A stretch of 64,000 bases of DNA from Cerasicoccus maritimus (GCA_031296935.1 JAVDPD010000009.1:62001-126000), one strand, 5' to 3'; shown: positions 43,387 through 52,036, numbered from the stretch's first letter. Program-made: numbers and translations. The notes: generated from the letters alone by a model not told the origin.

Positions 43387-43471
43387 TACGTCCATGGACG
43401 TAGGCCTTTTACGTCCCGGGACGTAGCTCCCTTACGTTGGTAGACGTAGCCTATCTACGTCCATGGACGTA
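43387..43471. repeat. Array of four 16-bp palindromes at 23-bp period
   Basis: TACGTCCATGGACGTA (43387-43402), TACGTCCCGGGACGTA (43410-43425), TACGTTGGTAGACGTA (43433-43448, imperfect) and TACGTCCATGGACGTA (43456-43471). The starts are spaced exactly 23 bp apart, with 7-bp spacers of unrelated sequence. The array lies in the 293-bp gap between two convergent genes (DUF167 and the rhomboid-like gene), so it is not an obvious promoter. The rest of the gap shows nothing recognisable. Confidence 0.92.
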
Positions 43472-43584
43472 AATACCAACACACCCTCGGGGGTTGAGGC
43501 GACACAGCCTTAGGGATGAGTCAACACACGGGCAGGTTTGAGGCGGAAGCTGCGTATCGTGCAGGCCAACGCATGAGCGGCGCG

Positions 43585-44397
43585 CTAAGCGTCATTCTTG
43601 GCGGCCTCGCGCTTGTCCATTTCGGCCCAATGCTCTTCGCAAAAGCCTTCGCCGTCGAGGTAGGCGAATTCCATGTCGGGGTGGCTCTGGTCGGTCTTGC
43701 CGCATACCACGCAGGTGTGGAAGGCGGTTTCTTCGACCTGCTTTTGCTCACGCTGATAGGCGACGCGGCGTTGGCGCGCCTTGGCGCCTTGGAAGAAGCT
43801 GCGGCCAAAAAAGAGTGTCACGTTCGTCACGGCGGCAAGCATGAGCATCCAGTCCGCGATGCCTCTTGCGTTGAAGACCCACAGGCAGACCGTGAGAATG
43901 GCGATCCATTTGATCTTAACCGGCAGCACGAAATACACGCGCAGCTCGAAGTTGGGATAAAGGATCGCAAAGGCGAAGGTCACCGACGACATCAGATACC
44001 AGTTGGTGGCATAATAGAGGGGTTTCATATCGGCGGGTTTTAGGAACCAAATGGTCAGCGCCGCGATGACAGTGCAGGCCATGCCGATCAGGATAAAGAC
44101 GTTGTAGCGAAACTCCCCCCAGTGCTCTTCCAGCGCAGAGCCAAAAATGTAGAACAGCCAGAAGTAGAAAATGAGCCAGATCAGGCTGAGGCCCGGTGGC
44201 TCCCAGATGAAGGTGAATACGCGCCAGACTTGTCCCTGGAGCACCTGGTCGGGAATCAGTAACAGGCTGTCGACGGGGAACGTCGTAAACATGCCAAAGC
44301 CGAGCGTGGCGATCTGACCAATCATGATCCAGAAGGTCAGGTTAGGGATCGCAAAGCGTCCGAAACGCTTGTCCATCTTATCCAGAAGTGTCGCCAT
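43585..44397 (-). CDS. Rhomboid-like membrane protein without catalytic serine, with C-terminal zinc ribbon
   Basis: The 270-residue protein from ATG 44397 has about six helices with rhomboid/derlin-like order. FYFWLFYIFGSALEEHWGEF corresponds to the helix 2-loop of rhomboids, and AFAILYPNFELRVYFVLPVK to the 'YP..' segment of this subgroup. The GxSG catalytic motif is missing (ATNWYLMSS at that place), so proteolysis is unlikely. The C-terminal cytoplasmic tail has a metal-binding pattern: CVVCGKTDQSHPDMEF then FCEEHWAEM. A GGGGGA stretch precedes the chosen ATG. The function is unknown; it may act as a membrane adaptor. Confidence 0.75.
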   Translation of the reverse strand: MATLLDKMDKRFGRFAIPNLTFWIMIGQIATLGFGMFTTFPVDSLLLIPDQVLQGQVWRVFTFIWEPPGLSLIWLIFYFWLFYIFGSALEEHWGEFRYNVFILIGMACTVIAALTIWFLKPADMKPLYYATNWYLMSSVTFAFAILYPNFELRVYFVLPVKIKWIAILTVCLWVFNARGIADWMLMLAAVTNVTLFFGRSFFQGAKARQRRVAYQREQKQVEETAFHTCVVCGKTDQSHPDMEFAYLDGEGFCEEHWAEMDKREAAKNDA

Positions 44398-44449
44398 AAA
44401 AGTCCCCCAGCAAACCCGCATTTGACGCCGGATCAAACTAAAACGGTAT

Positions 44450-44526
44450 TTTGAACAGAAGGCAGCAAAGAGAGCAAAGTGGATTTCGTAGGACAGCTTT
44501 CCTACCTTTGCTGCCTTCTGTTCAAA
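44450..44526. repeat. Family D hairpin repeat, perfect copy
   Basis: Perfect 21-bp arms (44450-44470 and 44506-44526; core GAACAGAAGGCAGCAAAG) enclose a 35-nt loop. A related copy with mismatches is at 48483-48557. It lies directly upstream of the rhomboid-like gene and downstream of the holA 3' end, and may act as a transcription barrier. The inverted 25-mer of 39321 lies at 44535-44559, just after it. Confidence 0.8.
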
Positions 44527-44613
44527 TATCCTTCCCGTTCTTTTCGATCTTCCGGTTAAAAAAGATCTGGGCTCATCTGCGCGATCCGTCGTTCGAAAAC
44601 TACGTCTCGTCGG

Positions 44614-45702
44614 CTAGCCGAGGCAGGCGATGGCGAGGTCGCGCATGACGGCGTCCTGGTCCTGCGGTTTGCGCATCAGGTCTTCGAAGGCCTTGGTGAA
44701 CGACACCTGGAAATCAACCAACTGCTTGAGCTTGAGTTGGCGGCAGGGCGGGGCGACTTTGTTGCCCAGATACCAGAGGTTTTGGGTGAAGACGTTGAAG
44801 TTGCTCTTGTCGTCGAAGCCCCCGAAGTGCTGCGCGTATTTGCGCTGAGCGGCCTCGAAGGTTGGCTTGGAGAAGCCACGTGGGCCGAGGGTGATTTCGC
44901 CGGAGTCCATCAGCACGCGGAGCTGGATCATCAGGCGGTTGCGGCCTTGCAGGTTGACGATCAGTGGGCGCGCCTCCTTGTGGATAAAGAAATAGCGGCG
45001 CAGCGCATCGAGGGTCCAATTCAGGTCCAGCGAGAAAAACGCTTCCACGGGCTCGAAGAAATCACCTTCGCCAAAGTGCGGCACCATCTGGATAACGATC
45101 TCGTCCGTGACTTCGCCTTCCTCGCCGACGTAGGTGCAGAGCTTGCGGGTTTCCTCCAGGACGAGGCGGGTATTGCCGCCGACGAGGCCAATCAACGCCT
45201 GCGAAGCGCCGGTGGTAAAAGTGGTTTTCAGGCGCTTGCTCTCGGTGAAGACGAGGTCGAGCAGGAAGTCGTCGTTACTGCCGGACTTGAGGTCGGTGTA
45301 TTCGGAGTTTTTGGAGAACCACTTAAACTCCTTGCGCCGGCGGTCGACAGGGTGCGCGGTGATGAGCACATCCACGGCGCTGGGGTCGAGCTTGGCGAGT
45401 TCCTCCTGCCATTCGGTGACGAGTTTCTTGGTGCCTTCGGCGCGGCCGGTCACGCTATCGGCGAAGAAGCTGACGTCTTTGAGCCAGACGACCTTCTTGT
45501 CGCCAAACATGGACAGCGTCTGGGTGGCGGCGCGGAACTGATTGAGCGCGGTTTCGACATCGCCCATGTTCTGGGCGGCGCCATCGATGGTTTCCTTGGA
45601 GAAATCGTCCGTGATGTCCTTGGCCTTTTCGGCAAACACGGCTTGCCCCTCCCGGGTGACCAGGAAGTCGTCGTCGCCGCAAATGAACGTGAAGGGTTTC
45701 AT
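44614..45702 (-). CDS. holA: DNA polymerase III delta subunit
   Basis: From ATG 45702 the 362-residue protein starts KPFTFICGDDDFLVTREGQA and has VVWLKDVSFFADS, DVLITAHPVDRRRKEFKWFS, NTRLVLEETRKLCTYVGEEG and a C-terminal collar (LDALRRYFFIHKEARPLIVN). This fits HolA, which opens the beta clamp during loading. Conservation is moderate, as usual for this subunit; the Walker motifs are naturally absent. An alternative ATG at 45714 adds four residues. It is a single gene between a hairpin repeat and the acidic membrane protein gene. Confidence 0.85.
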   Translation of the reverse strand: MKPFTFICGDDDFLVTREGQAVFAEKAKDITDDFSKETIDGAAQNMGDVETALNQFRAATQTLSMFGDKKVVWLKDVSFFADSVTGRAEGTKKLVTEWQEELAKLDPSAVDVLITAHPVDRRRKEFKWFSKNSEYTDLKSGSNDDFLLDLVFTESKRLKTTFTTGASQALIGLVGGNTRLVLEETRKLCTYVGEEGEVTDEIVIQMVPHFGEGDFFEPVEAFFSLDLNWTLDALRRYFFIHKEARPLIVNLQGRNRLMIQLRVLMDSGEITLGPRGFSKPTFEAAQRKYAQHFGGFDDKSNFNVFTQNLWYLGNKVAPPCRQLKLKQLVDFQVSFTKAFEDLMRKPQDQDAVMRDLAIACLG

Positions 45703-45762
45703 CGTTGCGCCCACTTTGTGCGCTTTACGCGGTCGGAGGCAAAACGAAATTTATCTAGGTTT

Positions 45763-46665
45763 TCAATAGAAGCCGCCGAGATTGATGCCGGCATAGGCCA
45801 GGCCTAAGACCGCCACCCAGTAGGCGAAGAAGGTCAAGGGGCGGGCGATCGCTGCAATCGTCATGGCTGTGATTGATTGCGTGACGTCGGTTATTAGGTA
45901 AATCAGCGTAGACAGGGTGACGAACTCGATGCCTTGCTCAATCATCCAGTTATGGAAATTCAGGGCGATGAAGCCACAGTCGAGCAGGAATGAAATAAAG
46001 CCTTGAGCTAAGCTTAGCATGAACAACTGTGGCATCAGCACGGGGAAGCCCTTTTGCTCGAAAGATATTTTTACGACGATTAACGTAATGATGAATTCGA
46101 TGAGAAAACGTAGCGCGACGGCTATCGTCAGTTCCATTGTGGTAGGTTCATAATCTGCGTATAGCTCTTCATCATAGAACTCATCGAACTCGTCGTATTC
46201 GTAGTCGTCATACTCGTCGTAGTCCATCTCTGGCTCAACGGTGGGCTCGGCTACGGGCTCTACGGTTTCGGGTTCTGGCTCAGGTGGCGCCTCGACGGTG
46301 GGCTCGATGGCTTGCTCGACAGTTTGGTTGGCCACGGTGTAGCGATAGCTCAGGGGGACTGGTTGCCCGTTGAGCGTCCACCCGCGCCCGCTGGCGTAGG
46401 CAAACTGGGATTGTCCGTCGGGCGCGAGGTAGTCCATATCGCGGCCTCTGGCGGTGTAGAGTCGCCCAGCGCGCAACTCGACTTCGGCATCGCCATACAT
46501 GAGAATTAATTTATTGGACCGTCCCATGCTGGAATTGGGGTTGCCCAAAACGGCAATCACCTCATCCTCCGTCATACCGCGGAACAAATCTGCGGCATTG
46601 GCCAAACCGGCCATACCGAAGAACAGGCACAGAAATATCACTCGTAGCAGATGGCAGCGCAGCAT
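45763..46665 (-). CDS. Membrane protein with BamE/SmpA-like domain and acidic linker
   Basis: The 300-residue protein has a signal peptide (to about residue 25). A small domain, DLFRGMTEDEVIAVLGNPNS followed by LILMYGDAEVELRAGRL, matches the 'MtxdeVxxxlGxP' core of SmpA/BamE-type domains. A Pro/Glu/Val-rich linker (residues about 110-140) and a very acidic Asp/Glu/Tyr stretch (about 142-170, YDEYDDYEYDEFDEFYDEEL) follow, and then four membrane helices. This is an unusual fusion of a periplasmic lipoprotein-like domain to an inner-membrane bundle. No function is known. It is divergent from ribD with a 56-bp gap. Confidence 0.7.
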   Translation of the reverse strand: MLRCHLLRVIFLCLFFGMAGLANAADLFRGMTEDEVIAVLGNPNSSMGRSNKLILMYGDAEVELRAGRLYTARGRDMDYLAPDGQSQFAYASGRGWTLNGQPVPLSYRYTVANQTVEQAIEPTVEAPPEPEPETVEPVAEPTVEPEMDYDEYDDYEYDEFDEFYDEELYADYEPTTMELTIAVALRFLIEFIITLIVVKISFEQKGFPVLMPQLFMLSLAQGFISFLLDCGFIALNFHNWMIEQGIEFVTLSTLIYLITDVTQSITAMTIAAIARPLTFFAYWVAVLGLAYAGINLGGFY

Positions 46666-46721
46666 AACCCAGAGCCTTAGTAATTATTCATCGCTGCGCA
46701 AATGTCTTTTAATTATCTTTT

Positions 46722-47852
46722 ATGCCCCAGGAATTGGAAACCGACGAACACTTCATGCGACACGCTATTGCCGTGGCCAAGCGCGCATGGGGCGACACCC
46801 ATCCGAATCCGATGGTTGGCGCGATCATTGTCGAGCGCGACCGCGTGGTGGCGGAAGGTTGGCATGCGCGCGCGGGTGGCGATCATGCGGAAGTGGCGGC
46901 GATCAAGGCCCTGGGGCATCGTCCCCGCTATGACGCCACGCTTTACGTGACGCTGGAGCCTTGCTCCACTCATGGGCGCACGGGGCCGTGCACGGAGGCG
47001 ATTATCCAACGTGGGTTTGCCCGTGTGGTGATCGGCGCGCTGGACCCGAATCCCAAGCATGCCGGGCGCGGCATCGAGATTCTGCGCGCGGCGGACATCG
47101 AGGTGGTCGAGGGGGTGTTGGCCGACGAATGCGCCGACCTGAACTTAATCTTTAACCACAGCATCGTGCACGAGACGCCCTTCATCGCGGCCAAGGTTGC
47201 CATGACGCTCGATGGCAAAATTGCCACGCGCACGAACCACTCCAAGTGGGTGACGGGGGAGGAATCCCGCGCCGATGTCCAGCAGTGGCGCCGGCTGTTT
47301 CCGGCCATTGCCGTGGGCGCGCGGACCGTCATTGAGGACGACCCATCGCTGACGTCGCGTCGTGAAGGCGAGCCAGTCTTCTGCCCCACACGGCTAATCT
47401 TCGACCGCGGTTTGCTGCTGGCCGATCACCTGAATCGCCGGGTCTTCACGGATGAGCACCGGGCCAATACAATCTACATTACCCGGACGGAATGTGACCG
47501 CGCGCGCTTGGCCCGCGTGCAGGCCACCGGTGTGCAGTGCTGGGAAATTCCCTCCGAGCCGCCACATATCTTTTACAGCATGCTCCAAAAGAAATGCATG
47601 CAGGCCGGTCTTATCGGCGTGCTGGTAGAGGGTGGTTGCGGTCTGCTCAGCGACATGCTTTCAGAGTGCCTGATCAACTACCTGATCTGCTACCGCGCGC
47701 CAAAGCTGCTGGCCGATGACCACGCGCTGCCCGCGTTTCGTGGCCTGAATACTGACGAGATGGCCGACGCGATTATCCTCCGCGACGCGCAGCATGCGCT
47801 TTTGGGGGAAGACGTCCTGACCCGCGGTCACTTTATTTATCCAGTCGAATGA
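46722..47852 (+). CDS. ribD: Bifunctional riboflavin deaminase/reductase RibD
   Basis: The 376-residue protein has the deaminase domain with GDHAEVAAIKAL (zinc His, catalytic Glu) and EPCSTHGRTGPCTEAI (zinc Cys pair). The reductase domain follows with KVAMTLDGKIATRTNHSKWV, TGEESRADVQQWRR, AVGARTVIEDDPSLTSR and VLVEGGCGLLSDML. It carries out deamination and side-chain reduction of the riboflavin precursor. The next gene overlaps by 4 bases (ATGA). Other rib genes are not adjacent. Confidence 0.97.
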   Translation: MPQELETDEHFMRHAIAVAKRAWGDTHPNPMVGAIIVERDRVVAEGWHARAGGDHAEVAAIKALGHRPRYDATLYVTLEPCSTHGRTGPCTEAIIQRGFARVVIGALDPNPKHAGRGIEILRAADIEVVEGVLADECADLNLIFNHSIVHETPFIAAKVAMTLDGKIATRTNHSKWVTGEESRADVQQWRRLFPAIAVGARTVIEDDPSLTSRREGEPVFCPTRLIFDRGLLLADHLNRRVFTDEHRANTIYITRTECDRARLARVQATGVQCWEIPSEPPHIFYSMLQKKCMQAGLIGVLVEGGCGLLSDMLSECLINYLICYRAPKLLADDHALPAFRGLNTDEMADAIILRDAQHALLGEDVLTRGHFIYPVE

Positions 47853-48478
47853 GCCAGCCACGTATCATAGTCGCCACGGGCAACGCCCACAAAACCGATG
47901 AAATCGCCGCTGCCCTTGCCCGCGCGGGCATGCAGATCGAAGTGGTCAGCGCCAAGGCTGTTGGCGGCATGCCCGAGGTCGAGGAAAACGCCGACACCTT
48001 TGCGGGCAATGCGCGTCTGAAGGCAGAAGCTTTGCGAGACAAAGTCTTGGCGCAGGGCTTGGATGGTGCCGCCAACTGGGTGCTCGCCGATGACAGCGGT
48101 CTGGAGGTTGAGGCGCTCGACGGTGCGCCGGGTATTTATTCAGCCCGCTATGCCGGCCCGGACGCCACCGACGCCGATAACAACGCGAAGCTGCTCAATG
48201 CATTAGCGGGCAAACCGCCGCATGAGCGCGGCGCTCGGTTTACCTGCACGCTGGTGTTGTTGGGCGATGGCGTGGACGAAACCTTTGCCGGGCATTGCCC
48301 CGGGCAAATCCTCGAAGTGCCTTCGGGTGACGCCGGCTTCGGCTACGATCCGCTCTTTGCGCCCGATGGCTACGAAGAAACCTTCGCCCAACTCGGCGGC
48401 GCAGTGAAGGACCGCATCAGTCACCGCGCCCACGCCTGCCAGTTGTTGGGGCAATGGCTAAGCGCCAGCGAGGCGTAG
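47849..48478 (+). CDS. rdgB: dITP/XTP pyrophosphatase (RdgB/HAM1)
   Basis: The 209-residue protein begins RIIVATGNAHKTDEIAAAL and carries VEENADTFAGNARLKAEAL, LADDSGLEVEALDGAPGIYS, and GFGYDPLFAPDGYEETFAQL with ISHRAHACQ at the end. These are the HAM1 family motifs. It hydrolyses non-canonical purine triphosphates, protecting DNA and RNA. It overlaps ribD by four bases, so the two are coupled. A copy of the family D hairpin follows directly after the stop. Confidence 0.97.
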   Translation: MSQPRIIVATGNAHKTDEIAAALARAGMQIEVVSAKAVGGMPEVEENADTFAGNARLKAEALRDKVLAQGLDGAANWVLADDSGLEVEALDGAPGIYSARYAGPDATDADNNAKLLNALAGKPPHERGARFTCTLVLLGDGVDETFAGHCPGQILEVPSGDAGFGYDPLFAPDGYEETFAQLGGAVKDRISHRAHACQLLGQWLSASEA

Positions 48479-48482
48479 TTAT

Positions 48483-48557
48483 TTTGAACAGAAGACAGCA
48501 AAGAGAGCAAAGATTTCATTGATAATGGCCTTTCTTGCCTTTGCTACCTTCTGTTCA
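48483..48557. repeat. Family D hairpin repeat, second copy
   Basis: Arms at 48483-48503 and 48539-48557 (GAACAGAAGACAGCAAAG against CTTTGCTACCTTCTGTTC) with two mismatches. They match the element at 44450-44526, including the AGAGAGCAAAG in the loop. It begins 5 bases after the rdgB stop. Confidence 0.8.
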
Positions 48558-48658
48558 TATTCATTTCGCTGGCATCTGCGTTCATCCGCGCCATTGGATG
48601 TTCAAAAAATTGCGTTTCGCACTTTTCGCTTGGGGAGGCATCTGTTTAGCTCGAGCGC

Positions 48659-49120
48659 ATGAAATCCCGTCCCATTCCCGGCTCCACTGGTGAAGTGTTG
48701 ACCGAGCTGCCATCGCCGTATCTTCCGCATGGGGCGTCCGGCCTGCTGCATTTGCCGCGCTTCATTGCAAAGATCCGCTACACGCAAAAACACGGTGAGC
48801 TGCCCAAAAGCTACCGCAAGAATTACAAGCGCGGCTTCGATCGTTTCCTTTGCATGCACCTGGGCGTCGAGCCCGCAGATGTGGAAACGATTGTTTGCGA
48901 AAGCGCCGATGACGCCGAGATGGACCGTCGTTTACTGGAGCTGTTTCCTGATGATGTGCAGGCGGCGAAGTGGAATCGCGAAGTCGTCCAAAAGGGCATG
49001 ACGGAGGCGGGACGCGAGTTCATTCGCGAGTCGTTGGAGAAAATGGGCTGCCTGGATTGGGAGACGGAAGTGAAGTCGGTGGCGGATATGATCGAGCTCG
49101 ATGAGGGGCGCCTGGGCTGA
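48659..49120 (+). CDS. DUF5069-like protein
   Basis: The 153-residue soluble protein contains GASGLLHLPRFIAKIRYTQK, SYRKNYKRGFDRFLCMHLGV and EVVQKGMTEAGREFIRESLE. It aligns with the helical core of DUF5069 (LPR-x-x-x-K-x-R; F-x-x-F-x-x-x-x-G-V), but the N-terminal 'RPPRSPRVRLGG' block of the copy at 27431-27883 is replaced. It is basic in the middle and acidic at the end. No function is assigned to the family. It is a single gene after the family D hairpin repeat. Confidence 0.7.
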   Translation: MKSRPIPGSTGEVLTELPSPYLPHGASGLLHLPRFIAKIRYTQKHGELPKSYRKNYKRGFDRFLCMHLGVEPADVETIVCESADDAEMDRRLLELFPDDVQAAKWNREVVQKGMTEAGREFIRESLEKMGCLDWETEVKSVADMIELDEGRLG

Positions 49121-49186
49121 ATGCCCTCAATAAAAAATGTTAGTTTTTTGGGAACCGACTGACATTATGCCGTGTCATTGGGCCCT

Positions 49187-49636
49187 ATGTCTCGACGTGC
49201 TGCTGGCGACCCCTTGCCGCTGTGGGTGAAACTGTTGATGCTTGTTGCACCGGTTTCGCTGATTGGCGGCTACCTGGCGTACGAGAGTGAGCTACAGGAA
49301 TCGGACAAGGCAAAATCCCCGCAGGTGATTGATGATATGGGAATGCAATTCCATACGGGCGCGAATCGGGATGAGGCGTCAATGGAGTCGGGACTCGCCG
49401 TTGGTTCAACTAATATCGGCAGTCAGGGCAGCGTTTATCAGGAGCGCATGGTTGATCTTTCAGCCAGTAAATCTTTGGCATTCTCAGCAGATGATTCGGT
49501 GCAGGCATTTCTGGGGGAGAGCGATTCTGAAACCGCTCTGCTTTCCGGGGTGGGGGAGGAATCTAATTCTGTGGGTGAGGGTGCCATACGTTTTCTGCCA
49601 GCGGCGGCAGCAGAGTTCGGATCAGGGCAACCTTAA
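49187..49636 (+). CDS. Single-pass membrane protein of unknown function
   Basis: From ATG 49187 the protein has 149 residues: a short basic N-terminus (MSRRAAGDPLPLWVKLLMLV), one transmembrane helix to about residue 30, then an acidic Ser/Gly-rich external part. That part has no recognisable domain (SKSLAFSADDSVQAFLGESD...). A GTG at 49172 would add five residues. Low complexity and lack of family make it a weak hypothetical. It may be an accessory or lineage-specific gene. The 199 bp downstream contain a small hairpin (CCCCT/AGGGG at 49730-49750). Confidence 0.5.
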   Translation: MSRRAAGDPLPLWVKLLMLVAPVSLIGGYLAYESELQESDKAKSPQVIDDMGMQFHTGANRDEASMESGLAVGSTNIGSQGSVYQERMVDLSASKSLAFSADDSVQAFLGESDSETALLSGVGEESNSVGEGAIRFLPAAAAEFGSGQP

Positions 49637-49834
49637 GTCCTCTTCATGAACGCATCGGACGGGTAAATGGCATTTGGCTCATGCGTGGATGTCTTCTTTC
49701 CCACGTAATTGATTGCATACGCTGATAATCCCCTTGCCTGGCGTCAGGGGGCATCAATGGATTTGTGCTTTCACCTTTATAAGGACAGTTAGCCTTTGGT
49801 GGATCGATTCAGCTTCAGCGCTCTGTCATTCCTA

Positions 49835-51370
49835 TTACGGAATGGCTGCGGGCTTGGGATTTTCGACCCATTCGCCAGTGCGTTGATGCATGTCAGTCCA
49901 GATGAATTTCCAGTTGTCCTTGCCGTTGTCCTGGCTGGGAACTTGGTCGCGATACATAGCCCACATGTCTTCCACGAAGGGGTCCGCCGTACGTTTTCCG
50001 GGAATCCATTTCGGCATTTCTTGGAAGTTTTCATCGCTCATCCAATAATCGACATAGTCAAAGAACGCGTCGTGATTCCAGTCAGCCTTTGCTCCCATGA
50101 GGAGTGCGGACAGCGCGGTGCCTACGTAGGTGGAAGAATTGATGAAGCAGTAGTTGTTGGACTTTTTATCCATCTTGGTCCACTCGCTTTTGGGCTTCTC
50201 TTGGTAGGGGGGCTTGGGGCCGGTGTGCCAGCACATTTGCCAGAGCGTGTCCTGGCCTTCGGCACCTTGGCCGTAGTAGGTGTCGAGGTCTTCCTGAAAG
50301 ACGAATGTGGGGTGTGGGGCTGCCGCGCTGGGCATCACGCGCTTGTCACTTGCTGGGATGGCGGGCCAGTCGATCATAGCTGGTTCGTCGAGCATGATGC
50401 TGGTGAACATGATGGGCCACTTCCGTCCCTGCCACCATCCACCATCGGAGAAGAACATTTCACCGCTGTCGATAACGGAGCGGAGGTCGATGCCCCACTG
50501 GATGATCTCATACATGAGTTTTTCTTTTTGCTCTCTGGGAGCATCCGTCATGAGCATCAGCGTGGCGATGTTGCCCATGCGGGAAACTTCGCGGCCATAG
50601 CCATTGCCATTCAGCGACGGGCCAAAGTATTGAACCAGCCAGCTACGTGGGATCTCCAGCCAAGGGCGTTCGTGCACACGCTCGAATGTTTCCCACTGAG
50701 GCATGGACGCGGGGGCAGGCAGGCTGGGAAGCTTGTCCCATTGAATGTTACGTGCGTAATAAGCGGGGCGAGCGGTGCCAGCGTAGGGAGGGCGAAATGC
50801 GTCCTCGGCTGGCGCCTCAGTAACACAGGTCAGCAAGGCAGCGGATTCGACGACGTAGTCGCCAGTGGGCTTCTTGTAGAAGATGCGTTGTTGGCCCAAT
50901 ACATCGGGTGTCGCCAGCTTATCCTTGGCACCGTATTGCTCACTGCTGACGGATGACAGCAGGATGTCGCCGGGATTCAGCACTACTGGAAAAGCCACAC
51001 TCAGTGACGCATCATAGCTCTTGGAGCGTGAGTCGAGCCCTTGGCTTCTCAGACTTTTCTGGACGCCAGGGTTGACCATTGAGCCGTTGCGCATGCTCTT
51101 GTCGTCTACGTTGGCAGTGGCTCCATAAATACTTTTGCTGCTGTCCTTGGCGTCTGATAATGATGGTCCGGGCTGTGGGGTCACGCTTACTACGTTGACC
51201 GGGCCCACGACCCAGTAGTCGCCGGATACGTATTGCCCGACCTCTTGGGGCTTGTCGAAAGTCCAGGTGATGCCGTATTGGCTGACTTCGGTGGCCATTT
51301 CGGCACAGAGTGTGGAGGAAAACGCCACACCAACGGCAAGGACGGAAGTTATTTGGGGGATTTTGAACAT
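49835..51370 (-). CDS. Large secreted protein of unknown function
   Basis: The 511-residue protein has a Sec signal (about 1-24, ending TLCAE). The first part (about 30-210) looks like a beta-sandwich: ITWTFDKPQEVGQYVSGDYW, VVGPVNVVSVTPQPG, DASLSVAFPVVLNPGDILLS. The second part (about 230-511) is helical and aromatic-rich (GREVSRMGNIATLMLMTDAP, MYEIIQWGIDLRSVID, DWNHDAFFDYVDYWMSDENF), reminiscent of an alpha/alpha-toroid of polysaccharide-active proteins. No catalytic motif is certain. Neighbours (CE4 deacetylase, FAD oxidoreductases, AraC regulator) hint at glycan use. It is a single gene. Confidence 0.75.
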   Translation of the reverse strand: MFKIPQITSVLAVGVAFSSTLCAEMATEVSQYGITWTFDKPQEVGQYVSGDYWVVGPVNVVSVTPQPGPSLSDAKDSSKSIYGATANVDDKSMRNGSMVNPGVQKSLRSQGLDSRSKSYDASLSVAFPVVLNPGDILLSSVSSEQYGAKDKLATPDVLGQQRIFYKKPTGDYVVESAALLTCVTEAPAEDAFRPPYAGTARPAYYARNIQWDKLPSLPAPASMPQWETFERVHERPWLEIPRSWLVQYFGPSLNGNGYGREVSRMGNIATLMLMTDAPREQKEKLMYEIIQWGIDLRSVIDSGEMFFSDGGWWQGRKWPIMFTSIMLDEPAMIDWPAIPASDKRVMPSAAAPHPTFVFQEDLDTYYGQGAEGQDTLWQMCWHTGPKPPYQEKPKSEWTKMDKKSNNYCFINSSTYVGTALSALLMGAKADWNHDAFFDYVDYWMSDENFQEMPKWIPGKRTADPFVEDMWAMYRDQVPSQDNGKDNWKFIWTDMHQRTGEWVENPKPAAIP

Positions 51371-51501
51371 AATGAGTTAGGCTGATATCACTTTTCGCAA
51401 CGTATTGTCATGCATTATTCGGCAAAATCTTACATTGAGCGCAAGATTGAAAGTGTAATCATCTGCTAATACTCGTTGTCTTTCGCTCACAGGCATCATG
51501 G

Positions 51502-51917
51502 CTATTGGCGTGCCACTATCGCGCCGTCGGCTTCCAGTGCTTGTCTCATGGTCATGGCTGAGGCCTGAACGCGATAGGCGGAGTTGGCCAATTGGTCGCC
51601 GGAAATACAGTGCCCGGCGGCGAGGAAGCGGTCGATTTCCCTGGTGCATCCAGTGCGCATCAGGGATCTATGTGAAATCCGGCAACTTCCGCCTCTCCAG
51701 TTCGACCGTTCTGCGGACCAGATCCCAGCCGATACCAGCGATGATTTGCCGTTTCCAGGCATGAAATAGGCCGGGGAAGGCGATGCGGTTGCGTGTTGTG
51801 GCTCAGCCGAGTAGTGAGCCTTTTGTCAACGAGAAGTGTTTTGGCCTCCATGCGGGCAGCTTGGATGGCGGTGGGGTAGCCAGCAGGACCTCCGCCAAAA
51901 ATAATGACGTCATGCAT
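51502..51917 (-). pseudogene. Remnant of an FAD-dependent oxidoreductase gene
   Basis: Two frames on the minus strand carry the two ends of one family. One (ATG 51917) reads HDVIIFGGGPAGYPTAIQAA, the FAD-binding N-terminus. The other, ending at 51502, reads EIDRFLAAGHCISGDQLANS then AYRVQASAMTMRQALEADGA, which is the C-terminus of FAD-dependent oxidoreductases like the intact one at 54051-55397. About 300 or more central codons are missing and the frame is shifted, so the gene is dead. It points to past expansion and decay of this accessory region. Confidence 0.8.
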
Positions 51918-52036
51918 GATGTTTTTTATGTAACTGATTTATTGGGTTCAGTGCAGCTTTTGCGGGCTTTAGGGAGCAGAGCGAAAACGAAGATTAGACC
52001 ATTGACCTAAAGCGATAGATAGGCGAGCGTCTAGGC

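Noticed and set aside
43387..43471. CRISPR array
   Set aside because: Units are 16 bp palindromes with 7-bp spacers; no CRISPR has such short spacers, and no cas gene is present.
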